A DNA stretch of 64,000 bases from assembly GCF_028737255.1 (NCBI RefSeq), contig NZ_JAQZAN010000018.1, positions 84,733 to 148,732 of the forward strand, in the 5' to 3' direction. The notes below the pieces were generated by a model. The model saw nothing but the letters and a program-made list of their open reading frames with translations. It had not been told where the DNA came from and made no database searches. Positions 37,691 to 46,325 of this stretch are shown one piece after another. Numbering within the stretch: the stretch's first letter is position 1; every line of letters begins with the position of its first letter. The DNA comes from Actinomycetospora straminea. GTDB lineage: Bacteria > Actinomycetota > Actinomycetes > Mycobacteriales > Pseudonocardiaceae. Position numbers and translations under genes: made by a program.

Positions 37691-38992
37691 ATGGCGGTCA
37701 CCGGGCGCCTCGCGCTCCTCGTCGCCCTGGGGGCGCTGGTCGTGGGCCTCCTCTGGCCCTCGGGCACCGGGGTGCTCGTGGTGTCCGGGGTGCTGGCGCT
37801 CGCCGCGGCCGTCGACGCGCTGGTCGCGGTGCCGGTGCGCAGCCTGCGGCTCGAGCGCGAGCGCGACGGGATCGCCACGCTGCGCCTCGGGACGTCGCTG
37901 GAGGTCGCGCTGCGCGTCGCGAACCCGGGCCGCCGCCGGGCGAGCCTCGTGCTGCGCGACGCCTGGGAGCCCTCGGCGGGCGCGGTGCCGGCGCGTCACC
38001 GGGTGGTGGTGCCGGCGGGGGAGCGGCGCCGGGTGGTGACGACGCTGACCCCGACCCGGCGGGGCGACCGGGACGCCGTGCGGGTCACGGTCCGCTCGAT
38101 CGGCCCGCTCGGGCTCGCCGCCCGCCAGGGGCGTCGCGACGTCCCGGCCCGTGTGCGGGTGCTGCCCGCGTTCGGGTCGCGGCGCCACCTCCCGTCCCGG
38201 CTCGCCCGGCTGCGCGAGCTCGACGGCCGGCGGGCGGTGCAGATCCGCGGGCAGGGCACCGAGTTCGACTCGCTGCGCGAGTACGTCGCCGGCGACGACG
38301 TGCGCTCCATCGACTGGCGCGCCTCGGCGCGCTCGACCGACCTGGTGGTGCGGACCTGGCGCCCCGAGCGCGACCGGCACGTGCTCGTCGTCATCGACAC
38401 CGGCCGCAGCGCCGCGGGCCGGGTCGGCGACGCCCCGCGGCTGGACGCGGCCCTCGACACCGCGCTGCTGCTCGCCGCGCTCGCCTCCCGGGGCGGCGAC
38501 CGCGTCGACCTGCTCGCCCTCGACCGCGAGGTGCGGGCCTCGGTGCTCGGCGCGACGGCGGGCGACCTGCTCCCCGCGCTGGTCACGGCCATGGCGCCGC
38601 TGGAGCCGCGCCTCGTCGAGACCGACATGCGGCTGCTCGCGACCGCGGCGCTGGCGCGGGCCGGTCGGCGCAGCCTCGTCGTGCTCGTCACCGGGCTCGA
38701 CGAGGCGGCGGTGAGCGAGGGCCTCGACCCCGTCCTCGGGCCCCTGCTGCACCGCCACACCCTGTTGCTGGCCGCGGTCGCCGACCCCGAGCTCGCGACG
38801 ATGGCGGCGGGCCGCGGGGACGCCGAGGCCGTCTACACCGCGGCCGCGGCCGGCGCGGCGCGCGATGCCCGCCGGCGCACCGCCGAGCGGCTCGCCCGGC
38901 GCGGCGTGGAGATCGTCGACGCGGGCCCCGAGGACCTGCCCCCGGCCGTCGCCGACCGCTACCTGGCGCTCAAGGCCGCGGGCCGGCTCTAG
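37691..38992 (+). CDS. DUF58 domain membrane protein of the second MoxR locus
   Basis: A 433-residue protein with two N-terminal transmembrane helices (~5-22, 25-42), a beta-sandwich segment and a DUF58 domain whose core is LREYVAGDDVRSIDWRASART (~200), followed by a VWA-like fold (VLVVIDTGRSAA). Unlike the first-locus DUF58 protein it is membrane-bound and about 65 residues longer, as for Rv3693. ATG five bases after the moxR stop. Convergent with the VOC gene; their TAG stops overlap. Confidence 0.9.
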   Translation: MAVTGRLALLVALGALVVGLLWPSGTGVLVVSGVLALAAAVDALVAVPVRSLRLERERDGIATLRLGTSLEVALRVANPGRRRASLVLRDAWEPSAGAVPARHRVVVPAGERRRVVTTLTPTRRGDRDAVRVTVRSIGPLGLAARQGRRDVPARVRVLPAFGSRRHLPSRLARLRELDGRRAVQIRGQGTEFDSLREYVAGDDVRSIDWRASARSTDLVVRTWRPERDRHVLVVIDTGRSAAGRVGDAPRLDAALDTALLLAALASRGGDRVDLLALDREVRASVLGATAGDLLPALVTAMAPLEPRLVETDMRLLATAALARAGRRSLVVLVTGLDEAAVSEGLDPVLGPLLHRHTLLLAAVADPELATMAAGRGDAEAVYTAAAAGAARDARRRTAERLARRGVEIVDAGPEDLPPAVADRYLALKAAGRL

Positions 38993-39417
38993 CCGAAGTC
39001 GGCGGGCGAGAACGCGCGGGGCTCGACCAGCACCAGCCAGTTCCCGGAGTTGTCGCGCATGACGGCCTCGACGCCGTAGGGGCGCTCGGCGGGCTCCTGG
39101 GTGAACTCGACGCCGAGCTTCGTCAGGCGCTCGTACTCGGCGCGGCAGTCGTCCGTGGTGAGCCCGAACCCGCCCATCGACCCCTTCGCGAGCGCGCGGC
39201 GCACGGCGGTCGCCATCTCCTCGTCGAGCGGCGGGCCGGGGACCATCAGCGTCACCTCGAGCTCGGGCTGCTCCGGGTGCTTGACCGTCACCCAGCGGAA
39301 GCCCTCGCCCATGCTGACGTCGGTGCCCTCCACGAACCCCATCACGTCGCAGTAGAACTTCTTCGCCTCGTCCTGGTCGGTGACGTACAGCGTGAGCAGC
39401 GAGATGTTGGTGATCAT
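38989..39417 (-). CDS. VOC family (glyoxalase/bleomycin-resistance-like) protein
   Basis: A 142-residue vicinal-oxygen-chelate protein with two beta-alpha-beta-beta-beta modules: MITNISLLTLYVTDQDEAKKFYCDVMGF and the second ending AVMRDNSGNWLVLVEP. This subgroup (extradiol dioxygenase-like) often encodes stress or resistance functions; no specific substrate can be read. ATG 39417 overlaps the stop of the AraC gene (ATGA), so the regulator and this protein are coupled and it is the likely target or co-effector of the regulator. Confidence 0.87.
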   Translation of the reverse strand: MITNISLLTLYVTDQDEAKKFYCDVMGFVEGTDVSMGEGFRWVTVKHPEQPELEVTLMVPGPPLDEEMATAVRRALAKGSMGGFGLTTDDCRAEYERLTKLGVEFTQEPAERPYGVEAVMRDNSGNWLVLVEPRAFSPADFG

Positions 39418-39872
39418 GCGGAGGATTCTCCTCGCGCGGGGCCGGGTCCCGGCTTCTCCGGAGTTGCTCGGTCCGAGAGGCCGTGCATCATCACGAAGCA
39501 GCCCGGGATGCGCGGCGGCCCGGTGGGCGCCCAGCGCGCCTGGTACTCCGACGGGCTGCACCCCACGAGGCGGCGGAACCGCGTCGAGAACGACCCGAGC
39601 GCCGAGTACCCGACGAGCCAGCAGACCTCGGTGACGGTGAGGTTCGTGGCGCGCAGCAGGTCCTGGGCTCGCTCGACGCGGCGCTCGGTGAGGTAGGCGT
39701 GCGGGGTGCGGCCGTAGGTGCGGGCGAAGCAGCGCAGGAAGTGGAACTTCGACAGGCCCGCCGTGGCGGCGAGCGCGTCGAGGTCGAGCGGCTCGGCGTA
39801 GTGCCGGTCGATGCGGTCGCGCGCGCGGCGCAGGCCGACGAGCAGGTCCTCGGGGACGGCCACCGCCCTCAC
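39414..39872 (-). CDS. AraC-family transcriptional regulator, DNA-binding domain only
   Basis: A 152-residue AraC regulator without a sensor domain, as in MarA/SoxS. Two helix-turn-helix motifs: LDLDALAATAGLSKFHFLRCFARTYGRTPHAYLTERR and VTEVCWLVGYSALGSFSTRFRRLVGCSPSEYQARW. The ~25-residue C-terminal tail is Pro/Gly-rich. GTG 39872 overlaps the stop of the SpoIIM-like gene, and its own stop overlaps the VOC start. Regulation of the VOC gene or of this chain is expected; how a sensorless regulator would be controlled is not evident. Confidence 0.9.
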   Translation of the reverse strand: MRAVAVPEDLLVGLRRARDRIDRHYAEPLDLDALAATAGLSKFHFLRCFARTYGRTPHAYLTERRVERAQDLLRATNLTVTEVCWLVGYSALGSFSTRFRRLVGCSPSEYQARWAPTGPPRIPGCFVMMHGLSDRATPEKPGPGPARGESSA

Positions 39873-40882
39873 CCCGTCGCCGGCAGGGCTGCCCCGCGCC
39901 GGTCGGCGGCGAGGTCGGCGAGCGCCGGCGCCGTCGGGCCGTGGCGGCGCACCAGCACCACGCCCCACAGCACGTACGCGACGAACCCGAGCTCGGCGAG
40001 CACCCCGATCCCGATCCGCGCCGCGGTCGGCAGCCCCGACGGCGTCACGAACGCCTCGATCACCCCGGAGACGAGCAGCAGCACCCCGACCCCGAGCGCC
40101 ACCCCGACGGTCGTGCGGCCCTGGCGCGCGAGCGACTCCGAGCGGGTCAGCGGGCCGGGGTCGATCCACGACCAGCCCAGCCGCAGCCCCGCCCCGGCCG
40201 CGACGAACAGCGCGGTGAGCTCGAGCAGGCCGTGCGGGGTGATGAGCCCGAAGAACAGGTCGGCGCGCCCGTTGGCGGCGAGGATCCCGCCCGAGATCCC
40301 GATGTTGACGACGTTCTGCAGCAGCACCCACAGCACCGGCAGGACCAGCACGCCCGACACGAGGCAGACGGCGGCGAGCCAGACGTTGTTCGTCCACACC
40401 CGCGCCGCGAACGAGGACGCCGGGTTCGAGCTGTAGTACGAGGCGAAGTCCTCCTCGACGAGCTGCCGGGTCTCCTCCGGCGGCAGCAGCGCGGCCTGGA
40501 CGTCGGGGGAGCGCGCCACCCACACCCCGACCGCCACCATGACGACCGAGCACACCGTCAGCGTCGTCAGCCACCACCGCCACGACGCGGCGAGCGCGAC
40601 GGCGAAGCCGACACCGGCGAAGCGGGTGAGGTCGCGCCACGACGCCGTCGCCGACCCGGTGATCGCCGTCCGGGCCCGCGCGACCAGCGTCGACAGTCGC
40701 GCGACCAGCGCCGGGTCGGGCGAGGTTGACCGCACGACCGACAGGTGGGTGGCCGTCCGCTCGTAGAGCGCGACGACCTCGTCGACCTCGGCGCCGGTCC
40801 AGCGGCGGCGGTCGAGCAGGTCCGCCAGGCGGTCCCACTCGGGCCGGTGCGCGGCCACGTACGCGTCGACGTCCACGATCAC
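39869..40882 (-). CDS. SpoIIM-like integral membrane protein (Rv3694c-like)
   Basis: A 337-residue membrane protein of the stage II sporulation protein M family, although the organism need not sporulate. The cytoplasmic N-terminus (DVDAYVAAHRPEWDRLADLLDRR...GAEVDEVVALYERTATHLS) is followed by five to six helices, and GLITPHGLLELTALFVAAGAGLRLG is the conserved family segment. It is always near an RDD protein and MoxR/DUF58 genes; this one is divergent from the RDD gene by 43 bases, matching Rv3694c/Rv3695. GTG 40882 has GGAGG upstream. Its stop overlaps the AraC start. Confidence 0.9.
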   Translation of the reverse strand: MIVDVDAYVAAHRPEWDRLADLLDRRRWTGAEVDEVVALYERTATHLSVVRSTSPDPALVARLSTLVARARTAITGSATASWRDLTRFAGVGFAVALAASWRWWLTTLTVCSVVMVAVGVWVARSPDVQAALLPPEETRQLVEEDFASYYSSNPASSFAARVWTNNVWLAAVCLVSGVLVLPVLWVLLQNVVNIGISGGILAANGRADLFFGLITPHGLLELTALFVAAGAGLRLGWSWIDPGPLTRSESLARQGRTTVGVALGVGVLLLVSGVIEAFVTPSGLPTAARIGIGVLAELGFVAYVLWGVVLVRRHGPTAPALADLAADRRGAALPATG

Positions 40883-40913
40883 GGATCCTCCCACCGATCC
40901 GCCCGCCCGCTGG

Positions 40914-40919
40914 CACGAT
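40914..40919 (+). promoter_or_regulatory. CACGAT leaderless promoter element (RDD gene)
   Basis: TGG-CACGAT-N6-GTG, with GTG 40926 as the start codon and no ribosome-binding site. Confidence 0.55.
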
Positions 40920-40925
40920 GGCGCC

Positions 40926-41948
40926 GTGGACCGGGTGGTGATCGGCGAGGCCGTCGAGCTGGACGTGCGCACCGCCCGGCTGCCCAGCCGCGCGCTCGGC
41001 CTCGCACTGGACGTGATCATCATGATCGCGCTGCTGGTGGCGGTGCTGCTGACGATGTCGCTGGCCGGGGCGGAGGTCGACGAGGCGCTCGGGGCGGCGG
41101 TCAGCATCGTCATCACGGTCGGCGTGTTCGTCGGCTACCCGCTGCTCTGGGAGACGCTGACGCGCGGCCGCTCGCCCGGGAAGTACGCGATGGGGCTGCG
41201 GGTGGTGCGCACCGACGGCGGGCCGATCGTGTTCCGCCACGCCCTGGCCCGCGCGCTGGCCGGGTTCATCGTCGACTTCGGGCTGCTCTCGCTGTTCACG
41301 GGGCTGGTCGGGGTCGTGGTGTCGGCGAGCTCGGCGCGCGGCCAGCGGGTCGGCGACCTGCTCGCCGGCACCGTCGTCGTCCGCGAACGGCTCCCCGGCT
41401 CGGCCCTCGACGGCCTCCCGCCCGCCGACCCGCGGTTGGCCGCCTGGGCCCGGCAGTGCGAGCTGGCCCTGCCCGACGACCTCGCCCTCGCCGCCCGCCA
41501 GTTCCTCGTCCGCGCGGCCCAGCTCGCCGGCCCCCGCCGCGCCGAGCTGGGCGCCCTCCTGGCCGCCGACGTCGCCGCCCGCGTCGCCCCGCCCCCGCCG
41601 CCCGGCGTCCCGCCCGAGGCCTACCTGCTCGCGGTGCTGGGGGAGCGGCGGCGGCGGGAGTCCGCGCGGCTCGGGGCGACGCCGTGGGCCGGGGCCCCGA
41701 CCGACGGCTCCGGAACCTCAGCCGGCATGCAGCCGGCGTACGCCGCCGCACCCGGGCCGGGCCTCCCGGCGGGGCACGGCTCGCCCCGGCTCGCCGGCCC
41801 CGTCCCACCACCCGCACCGGTGCCGACCTCGCCCTGGCCCGGCGCCGCCGCCGCACCGTCAGCACCGTCGGCCTCGCCGTGGGCGGCCGGCCCGCCGTCG
41901 GAGGCGCCGGCGCCCTCGAGCTCGACGGGCTTCGCGCCGCCGGGCTGA
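40926..41948 (+). CDS. RDD family membrane protein (Rv3695-like)
   Basis: A 340-residue protein with an RDD domain: RLPSRALGLALDVIIMIALL (the R..D pair in helix 1), three helices, and GRSPGKYAMGLRVVRTDGG before the third, then RGQRVGDLLAGTVVVRER. RDD domains are thought to be ion-exchange or structural membrane modules. Residues ~165-225 form a helical soluble part (QFLVRAAQLAGPRRAELGALLAADVAARV) and the last ~90 are Pro/Ala/Ser-rich. The transcript appears leaderless. Confidence 0.92.
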   Translation: MDRVVIGEAVELDVRTARLPSRALGLALDVIIMIALLVAVLLTMSLAGAEVDEALGAAVSIVITVGVFVGYPLLWETLTRGRSPGKYAMGLRVVRTDGGPIVFRHALARALAGFIVDFGLLSLFTGLVGVVVSASSARGQRVGDLLAGTVVVRERLPGSALDGLPPADPRLAAWARQCELALPDDLALAARQFLVRAAQLAGPRRAELGALLAADVAARVAPPPPPGVPPEAYLLAVLGERRRRESARLGATPWAGAPTDGSGTSAGMQPAYAAAPGPGLPAGHGSPRLAGPVPPPAPVPTSPWPGAAAAPSAPSASPWAAGPPSEAPAPSSSTGFAPPG

Positions 41949-42015
41949 GGACCGGCCCGCAGGGAGGAGCCGCCGCGTCTCGGACCAGCCCGTGTGCCCC
42001 GACGAGCCGGTGGCG

Positions 42016-42040
42016 GACCCGTGTCCTCGGGACACGGGTC
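42016..42040 (+). terminator. Hairpin after the RDD gene
   Basis: GACCCGTGTCC (42016-42026) and GGACACGGGTC (42030-42040) form an 11-bp perfect stem with a TCG loop, 67 bases downstream of the RDD stop within an otherwise gene-free 230-base interval. A second GC-rich dyad (CGAGCCC-GGGGCTCG) follows near 42060. Confidence 0.6.
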
Positions 42041-42166
42041 GCGTCTCGACGAGCCGCGGTCGAGCCCGGGGCTCGCTCCGACGGGACGCTCCGGGCACCG
42101 ACGCACCTTTCGGACACCGGCCGGCGCGGGCGGCACCCCGCGGCCGGGTCCGGCCCGCCTCCTTGT

Positions 42167-42172
42167 CACGAT
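42167..42172 (+). promoter_or_regulatory. CACGAT leaderless promoter element (DUF4190 gene)
   Basis: TGT-CACGAT-N6-GTG with GTG 42179 as start codon. Confidence 0.5.
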
Positions 42173-42178
42173 CGGGGC

Positions 42179-42616
42179 GTGTCCCCCGACCCGGCCGCGA
42201 GCCCGGCCACCGACGCCGGCGCGTCGGAGGAGCCGGGCCGGCGCCGGCCCGGGATCGCCGTCGCCGCGCCGGTCCTCGGCGCGATGGCGCTGGTCAGCGC
42301 CTGGACCGGGTGGGGCGGGCTCGCGCTGGGCCTGCTCGCGGTGGTCGTCGCGCTCGCCGCCCTGGCCCGCCTGCGCGGTCGTCCCGGCCGGCGCGGTCCG
42401 GTGGCCGGGCTCGCGCTCGGGGTCGTCGCCGTCGCGGTCGCGGTGGCGGTCGAGGGGAGCACGCTCGCCGGGGCCGTCACCTACCTCGAGACCGGCGGGG
42501 TCCGCACCCTCGACGAGTGCATGCGCCAGGCGCAGAACGAGAAGGAACAGCACGTCTGCAAGTCCCAGCACCTCGAGGAGTACCGCGCCCGCTATCCCGA
42601 CCGGCTCGATCCGTGA
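42179..42616 (+). CDS. Small DUF4190-type membrane protein
   Basis: A 145-residue protein with a disordered N-terminus (SPDPAASPATDAGASEEPGRR), two hydrophobic helices separated by RLRGRPGRRGPVAG (the DUF4190 pattern of two helices with a basic linker) and a polar C-terminal tail with two cysteines (DECMRQAQNEKEQHVCKSQH). Topology suggests both ends outside or both inside. Function unknown. Its stop overlaps the GTG of the CopD-CtaG gene, so it may be an accessory of that protein. Confidence 0.75.
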   Translation: MSPDPAASPATDAGASEEPGRRRPGIAVAAPVLGAMALVSAWTGWGGLALGLLAVVVALAALARLRGRPGRRGPVAGLALGVVAVAVAVAVEGSTLAGAVTYLETGGVRTLDECMRQAQNEKEQHVCKSQHLEEYRARYPDRLDP

Positions 42617-44556
42617 GTCGACGCGCGCTGGTGGCGGGCACGGTCGCGCTCGGCCTGCTCGCGTCGGCGGTGGCGGTGGTCGTCCGCGGCCCGCGCGGCT
42701 ACCCGGAGCTCGGTCTCGCGGACCCGGGGGCGGTGGTCCGGGTGCTGGTCCCGGTGCTGCGCACGGTCGTGGACCTCGCGGCGTCGGCGACGATCGGGGG
42801 GCTGCTCGTCGCGCTCGTCGTCGCCACCCCCGCCGTCGGCGCCGGCGCGTTCAGCGACACCGGCCGGCGCGCCCTCCGCGTGGCGCGCGGGGCCGCGTGG
42901 GTCGGCGCGGGCGCGGCGGCGCTCTCGGTGCCCGCGAGCCTGGCCGACTCCACCGGCGGGCGGGTCCCGCTGGGCCCGGACCTCGTCACCGTGATGCTCG
43001 CGCGCGGCGAGCCGGTGAGCTGGCTCCTCGCCGCCGTCCTCGGGGTGGTGACGGCGGTCGCGTCGGGTGAGGTCCGGCGCTGGAGCGGCGGCGCGGGCGT
43101 ACTCGCGGTGGCCGTGGCGGCCCTGCTGGTCCCGGTGGCGACCGGGCACGCGGCGGACGGCGTCGGCCACGACCTGGCCCTGCCGGCGACGGCCGGGCAC
43201 GTGGTCGCCGCCGCGGTGTGGACCGGCACGCTCGCGGTGCTCGCCCTGGTCGGGGGCGACGGGAGAGCGCGGTGGCGGGCCGCGCGGATCGGCACGGCCG
43301 CCGGCGCGGTCACGATCGCCTCCGGGGTGCTCGCCGCCGTCGTCGCCCTCACCGGCCCCGGCGGCGCGTCCGCGGGCCTCGACTGGACCGTCCTCGTCCT
43401 GCTCACCGCCGCGCTCGGCGTGCTCGCGGCCGGGGTGCTGTGGCGCCGGCGCGCCGGCCGCGCCGCCTGGCCGGTCGAGCTCGCGGTCCTCGCCGTCGTC
43501 ACGGGCCTGTCGGCGGTCGCGACGCGGGCGGTGCCGCCGGTCCAGGCGCCGGGCGCCGCGACCACGCCGACGGCGGTCCTCGGTTACGGGCTCGCGGCCG
43601 CGCCCACCCCGGCGGTCCTGTCCACCTCCTGGCGCCCCGAGCTCGCCTCGCTGACGCTGGCGGTCCTCGTCGCCGCGCTCTACGCCGGGGGCCTGCGCCG
43701 CCTCGCCCGCGAGGGCGCCCGGTGGCCGCTCGGGCGCAGCGTCGCGTGGTTCGCGGGGTGCGCGCTGCTCGTCGTCGCCACGTCGTCGGGGCTCGGGCGG
43801 TACGGACCGGCGGTGCTCAGCGTCCACATCGCGGGACACATGCTCGTCGCCACGGCGGTGCCGCTGCTCTGGGCGCTCGGTGCGCCGGTGATCCTCGCGC
43901 GCCGGACGCTGCCCGAGGCGCCGCCCGGGGGACCGGAGGGCCCGGCGGACTGGCTGGAGCACCTGCTCGCGGCGGCGACCCTGCGCCGGGCGAGCCACCC
44001 CGTCGTGGCGCTCGCGCTCGTCGTCGGCTCGCCGGCGCTGCTCTACCTGACCCCGGTGTTCGCGCTGACCCAGCCGCTCGGGTGGCTGCAGCCGCTGATG
44101 ACGCTGTGGTTCCTGCTGGTCGGGGTGCTGTTCCTGGGCCCGCTGGTCGCCGGGCCGCCGGACGGGCCGGGCCTGCCGCACCTCGCGCGGCTGACGTTCC
44201 TGCTGGCGTCGATGCCGGTGCACGCGCTGGTCGGGCTGGCGCTGCTCGCCGCGGACCACCCGGTGTCACGGACGCCGGTGCTCCCCGCCGACGGCGGCAG
44301 CGGGCAGCTCTTCGTCGACGACTTCTTCGTGCGCCTGCGCCTGCCCTGGGCTCCGGACCTGCTCGCCGACCAGCACCTTGCCGGCGTCCTGACGTGGCTG
44401 CTCGGCGACCTCCCGCTGCTCGCCGGGGTGCTCGCGGTGCTCGTCGCGTGGTCGCGGCACGCCCGCACCGAGCACGCCGACGTCCTCGTGGGGCTCGGGT
44501 CACGCGGAACTGTCCCACGATGTGAGAGAGGTTTCCTGCGGAGTGGGCCTCGATAG
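42613..44556 (+). CDS. CopD-CtaG fusion membrane protein (copper transport/cytochrome oxidase assembly)
   Basis: A 647-residue polytopic protein with two parts. The N-terminal ~330 residues have eight or so helices with a CopD copper-resistance pattern (ATAGHVVAAAVWTGTLAVLAL, VPVATGHAADG). The C-terminal ~300 residues are a caa3-type CtaG domain (VHIAGHMLVATAVPLLWALGAP, SMPVHALVGLAL, ADQHLAGVLTWLLGDLPLL) with conserved histidines likely to bind copper. Such fusions deliver copper for the CuB/CuA centres of cytochrome oxidase. GTG start overlaps the DUF4190 stop. The TAG stop lies in a TAGCGT sequence that is a candidate -10 of the next gene. Confidence 0.9.
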   Translation: MSRRALVAGTVALGLLASAVAVVVRGPRGYPELGLADPGAVVRVLVPVLRTVVDLAASATIGGLLVALVVATPAVGAGAFSDTGRRALRVARGAAWVGAGAAALSVPASLADSTGGRVPLGPDLVTVMLARGEPVSWLLAAVLGVVTAVASGEVRRWSGGAGVLAVAVAALLVPVATGHAADGVGHDLALPATAGHVVAAAVWTGTLAVLALVGGDGRARWRAARIGTAAGAVTIASGVLAAVVALTGPGGASAGLDWTVLVLLTAALGVLAAGVLWRRRAGRAAWPVELAVLAVVTGLSAVATRAVPPVQAPGAATTPTAVLGYGLAAAPTPAVLSTSWRPELASLTLAVLVAALYAGGLRRLAREGARWPLGRSVAWFAGCALLVVATSSGLGRYGPAVLSVHIAGHMLVATAVPLLWALGAPVILARRTLPEAPPGGPEGPADWLEHLLAAATLRRASHPVVALALVVGSPALLYLTPVFALTQPLGWLQPLMTLWFLLVGVLFLGPLVAGPPDGPGLPHLARLTFLLASMPVHALVGLALLAADHPVSRTPVLPADGGSGQLFVDDFFVRLRLPWAPDLLADQHLAGVLTWLLGDLPLLAGVLAVLVAWSRHARTEHADVLVGLGSRGTVPRCERGFLRSGPR

Positions 44557-44559
44557 CGT
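44554..44559 (+). promoter_or_regulatory. Candidate -10 of the MFS gene overlapping the CopD-CtaG stop codon
   Basis: TAGCGT at 44554-44559 contains the upstream gene's stop codon; TAGACA (44559-44564) is an alternative. GTG 44572 follows with AAGGA just upstream. Confidence 0.35.
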
Positions 44560-44571
44560 AGACAAGGACCC

Positions 44572-45789
44572 GTGCGAACCCGTCGACGCTGGGCCGTCCT
44601 CGCCGCGGGCGTCGCGGCGCAGACCGCCGCGTCCGCCGTGGTCTACGGCGTCCCGTTCCTCGTGCCGAGCCTGCGCGACGAGCGCGGGCTCTCCCTCGCC
44701 GCGGTCGGCGTCGTCGTCGCGGCCCCGACGCTCGGGCTCCTCGTCGCGCTGATCGCCTGGGGCGCGGTGGTCGACCGGGTCGGCGAGCGCCTCCCGATGG
44801 CGCTCGGCCTCGGCGCGTGCGGGCTCGTCACCGGCGGGCTCGCGCTGCTCGCGCCGTCGTCGCTGACGATCGCGATCGCCCTGCTGGTGCTCGCCGGCAT
44901 CGGGGCGGCGTCGGTCAACGCGGCGAGCGGGCGCCTGATCATGGGCTGGTTCGACGTCGAGGAACGCGGCCTCGCCATGGGCATCCGCCAGACCGCGCAG
45001 CCCCTCGGGGTCGCCGCGGCCGGGCTCGTGCTGCCGACCCTCGCGGCGCGCGAGGGCTCGCTGCCGGCCCTGGGCTGGCCGGCGCTCGCGTGCGTGGTGT
45101 GCGCGGTCGTCGTCGTGCTCGTCGCCGCCGACCCGCCGCGCACCCCCCGCGCCGCCGGCGAGGCCCCGCCCGCCTCGCCGTACCGCAGCGCGGTGCTGCC
45201 CCGGGTGCACGCCGCGAGCGCGCTGCTCGTGCTGCCGCAGTTCGCGGTGTCGGCGTTCTCGCTGGAGTACCTGGTCCGCGAGCAGGGCTGGTCGCCGGGC
45301 GCGGCGGGCGTGTTCGTCGCCGTCGCGCAGCTGGCCGGGGCGGGCGGGCGGATCGCGAGCGGCTGGTGGTCCGACCGGGTGGGCTCGCGGCTGCGCCCCA
45401 TGCGCCTGCTCGCCGTCGCCAGCGCCGGGGTGCTCCTCGTCTTCGCGCTCGGCGACCTCACCCTCGGGCTGGTCGCGGTGGCCGCCATCGCCGCGGGGTC
45501 GGTCATCACCGTGGCCGACAACGGCCTCGCCTTCACCGCCACCGCCGAGATCGCCGGCACCGCCTGGTCCGGGCGCGCCCTGGGCGTGCAGAACACCACC
45601 CAGAACATCGTCGCCACCGCCGCGCCGCCGGTGCTCGGCGCGATCATCGGCGTCTCGAGCTACGCCGCCGGGTTCGCCGTCGCCGCCCTGGCGCCGCTCG
45701 CGGCCATCCTCGTCACCCCCGTCGCGTCGGAGCCCGTGCCCGAGCGGGTCGCCGCCCGCGCCGCAGCAGGCCCCGACGGCGGAGAATGA
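44572..45789 (+). CDS. Major facilitator superfamily transporter
   Basis: A 405-residue transporter with twelve predicted helices in two six-helix halves. The loop 2-3 signature is WGAVVDRVGERLPMALG (D-R-x-G-x-R/K type), and ASGWWSDRVGSRLRPMR repeats it in the second half. ASVNAASGRLIMGWFDVEERGLAMGIRQTAQPLG is typical of oxalate/formate or CynX-like members, but the substrate is not determinable. Short distance to the CopD-CtaG gene could indicate readthrough; the substrate might be unrelated to copper. Confidence 0.88.
   Translation: MRTRRRWAVLAAGVAAQTAASAVVYGVPFLVPSLRDERGLSLAAVGVVVAAPTLGLLVALIAWGAVVDRVGERLPMALGLGACGLVTGGLALLAPSSLTIAIALLVLAGIGAASVNAASGRLIMGWFDVEERGLAMGIRQTAQPLGVAAAGLVLPTLAAREGSLPALGWPALACVVCAVVVVLVAADPPRTPRAAGEAPPASPYRSAVLPRVHAASALLVLPQFAVSAFSLEYLVREQGWSPGAAGVFVAVAQLAGAGGRIASGWWSDRVGSRLRPMRLLAVASAGVLLVFALGDLTLGLVAVAAIAAGSVITVADNGLAFTATAEIAGTAWSGRALGVQNTTQNIVATAAPPVLGAIIGVSSYAAGFAVAALAPLAAILVTPVASEPVPERVAARAAAGPDGGE
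45782..45787 (+). promoter_or_regulatory. -10-like hexamer before the GNAT gene
   Basis: GAGAAT followed by six bases and GTG 45794; it lies inside the last codons of the MFS gene. Confidence 0.3.
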
Positions 45790-45793
45790 TCGG

Positions 45794-46318
45794 GTGTACT
45801 GGACCCTGCGCCGCGCGGTCGACGCCGACGCCGACCGCATCGGCGAGATCACCGTCGCCGGCTGGCGCCACGCCTACCGCGGCATCGTCGCCGACGACCG
45901 GCTCGACGCCCTCGACCCCGCCGAGGTCGCGGAGCGCCGCCGCGAGGCGATCGCCGCGCCGGAGCCGATGGCGGTGTTCGTCGCCGACGACGAGCAGGGC
46001 CGGGTGCGGGGCTACTGCACCGTCGGCCCGTCGACCGACCCCGACCTCGCCGGGGACACCACGGCGGCGACCAGCGGCGTGCTCTACACCCTCTACCTCG
46101 ATCCCGAGGTGATCGGCACCGGCGCGGGCGGACTGCTCCACGACGCGGGCGTCGCGCACCTGGCGGCGGCCGGCTTCGCCCGCGCCACCCTCTGGGTCTA
46201 CACCGCGAACACGAGCGCCCAGGCCTTCTACGCCCACCGCGGCTGGTACGCCGACGGCGAGCCCTACCAGGGGCCGGGCTGGTCGGCGCCCGCCACGCGC
46301 TGGGCCAAGGACCTCTAG
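45794..46318 (+). CDS. GNAT family N-acetyltransferase
   Basis: A 174-residue acetyl-CoA-dependent acetyltransferase. The core is LYTLYLDPEVIGTGAGGLLHDAGVAHL (motif A with the acetyl-CoA loop, here GTGAGG in place of Q/RGxGxA/G) and ARATLWVYTANTSAQAFYAHRGWYADGEP (motif B). The N-terminus RRAVDADADRIGEITVAGWRHAYRG is like the YhhY/PA4866-type subgroup. Substrate unknown. It starts four bases after the MFS stop and is convergent with the threonine ammonia-lyase gene. Confidence 0.9.
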   Translation: MYWTLRRAVDADADRIGEITVAGWRHAYRGIVADDRLDALDPAEVAERRREAIAAPEPMAVFVADDEQGRVRGYCTVGPSTDPDLAGDTTAATSGVLYTLYLDPEVIGTGAGGLLHDAGVAHLAAAGFARATLWVYTANTSAQAFYAHRGWYADGEPYQGPGWSAPATRWAKDL

Positions 46319-46325
46319 ACGGCCC

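Noticed and set aside
39869..40882. Evidence for sporulation from the SpoIIM-like gene
   Set aside because: This family is widespread in non-sporulating actinobacteria beside MoxR/RDD genes (for example Rv3694c).
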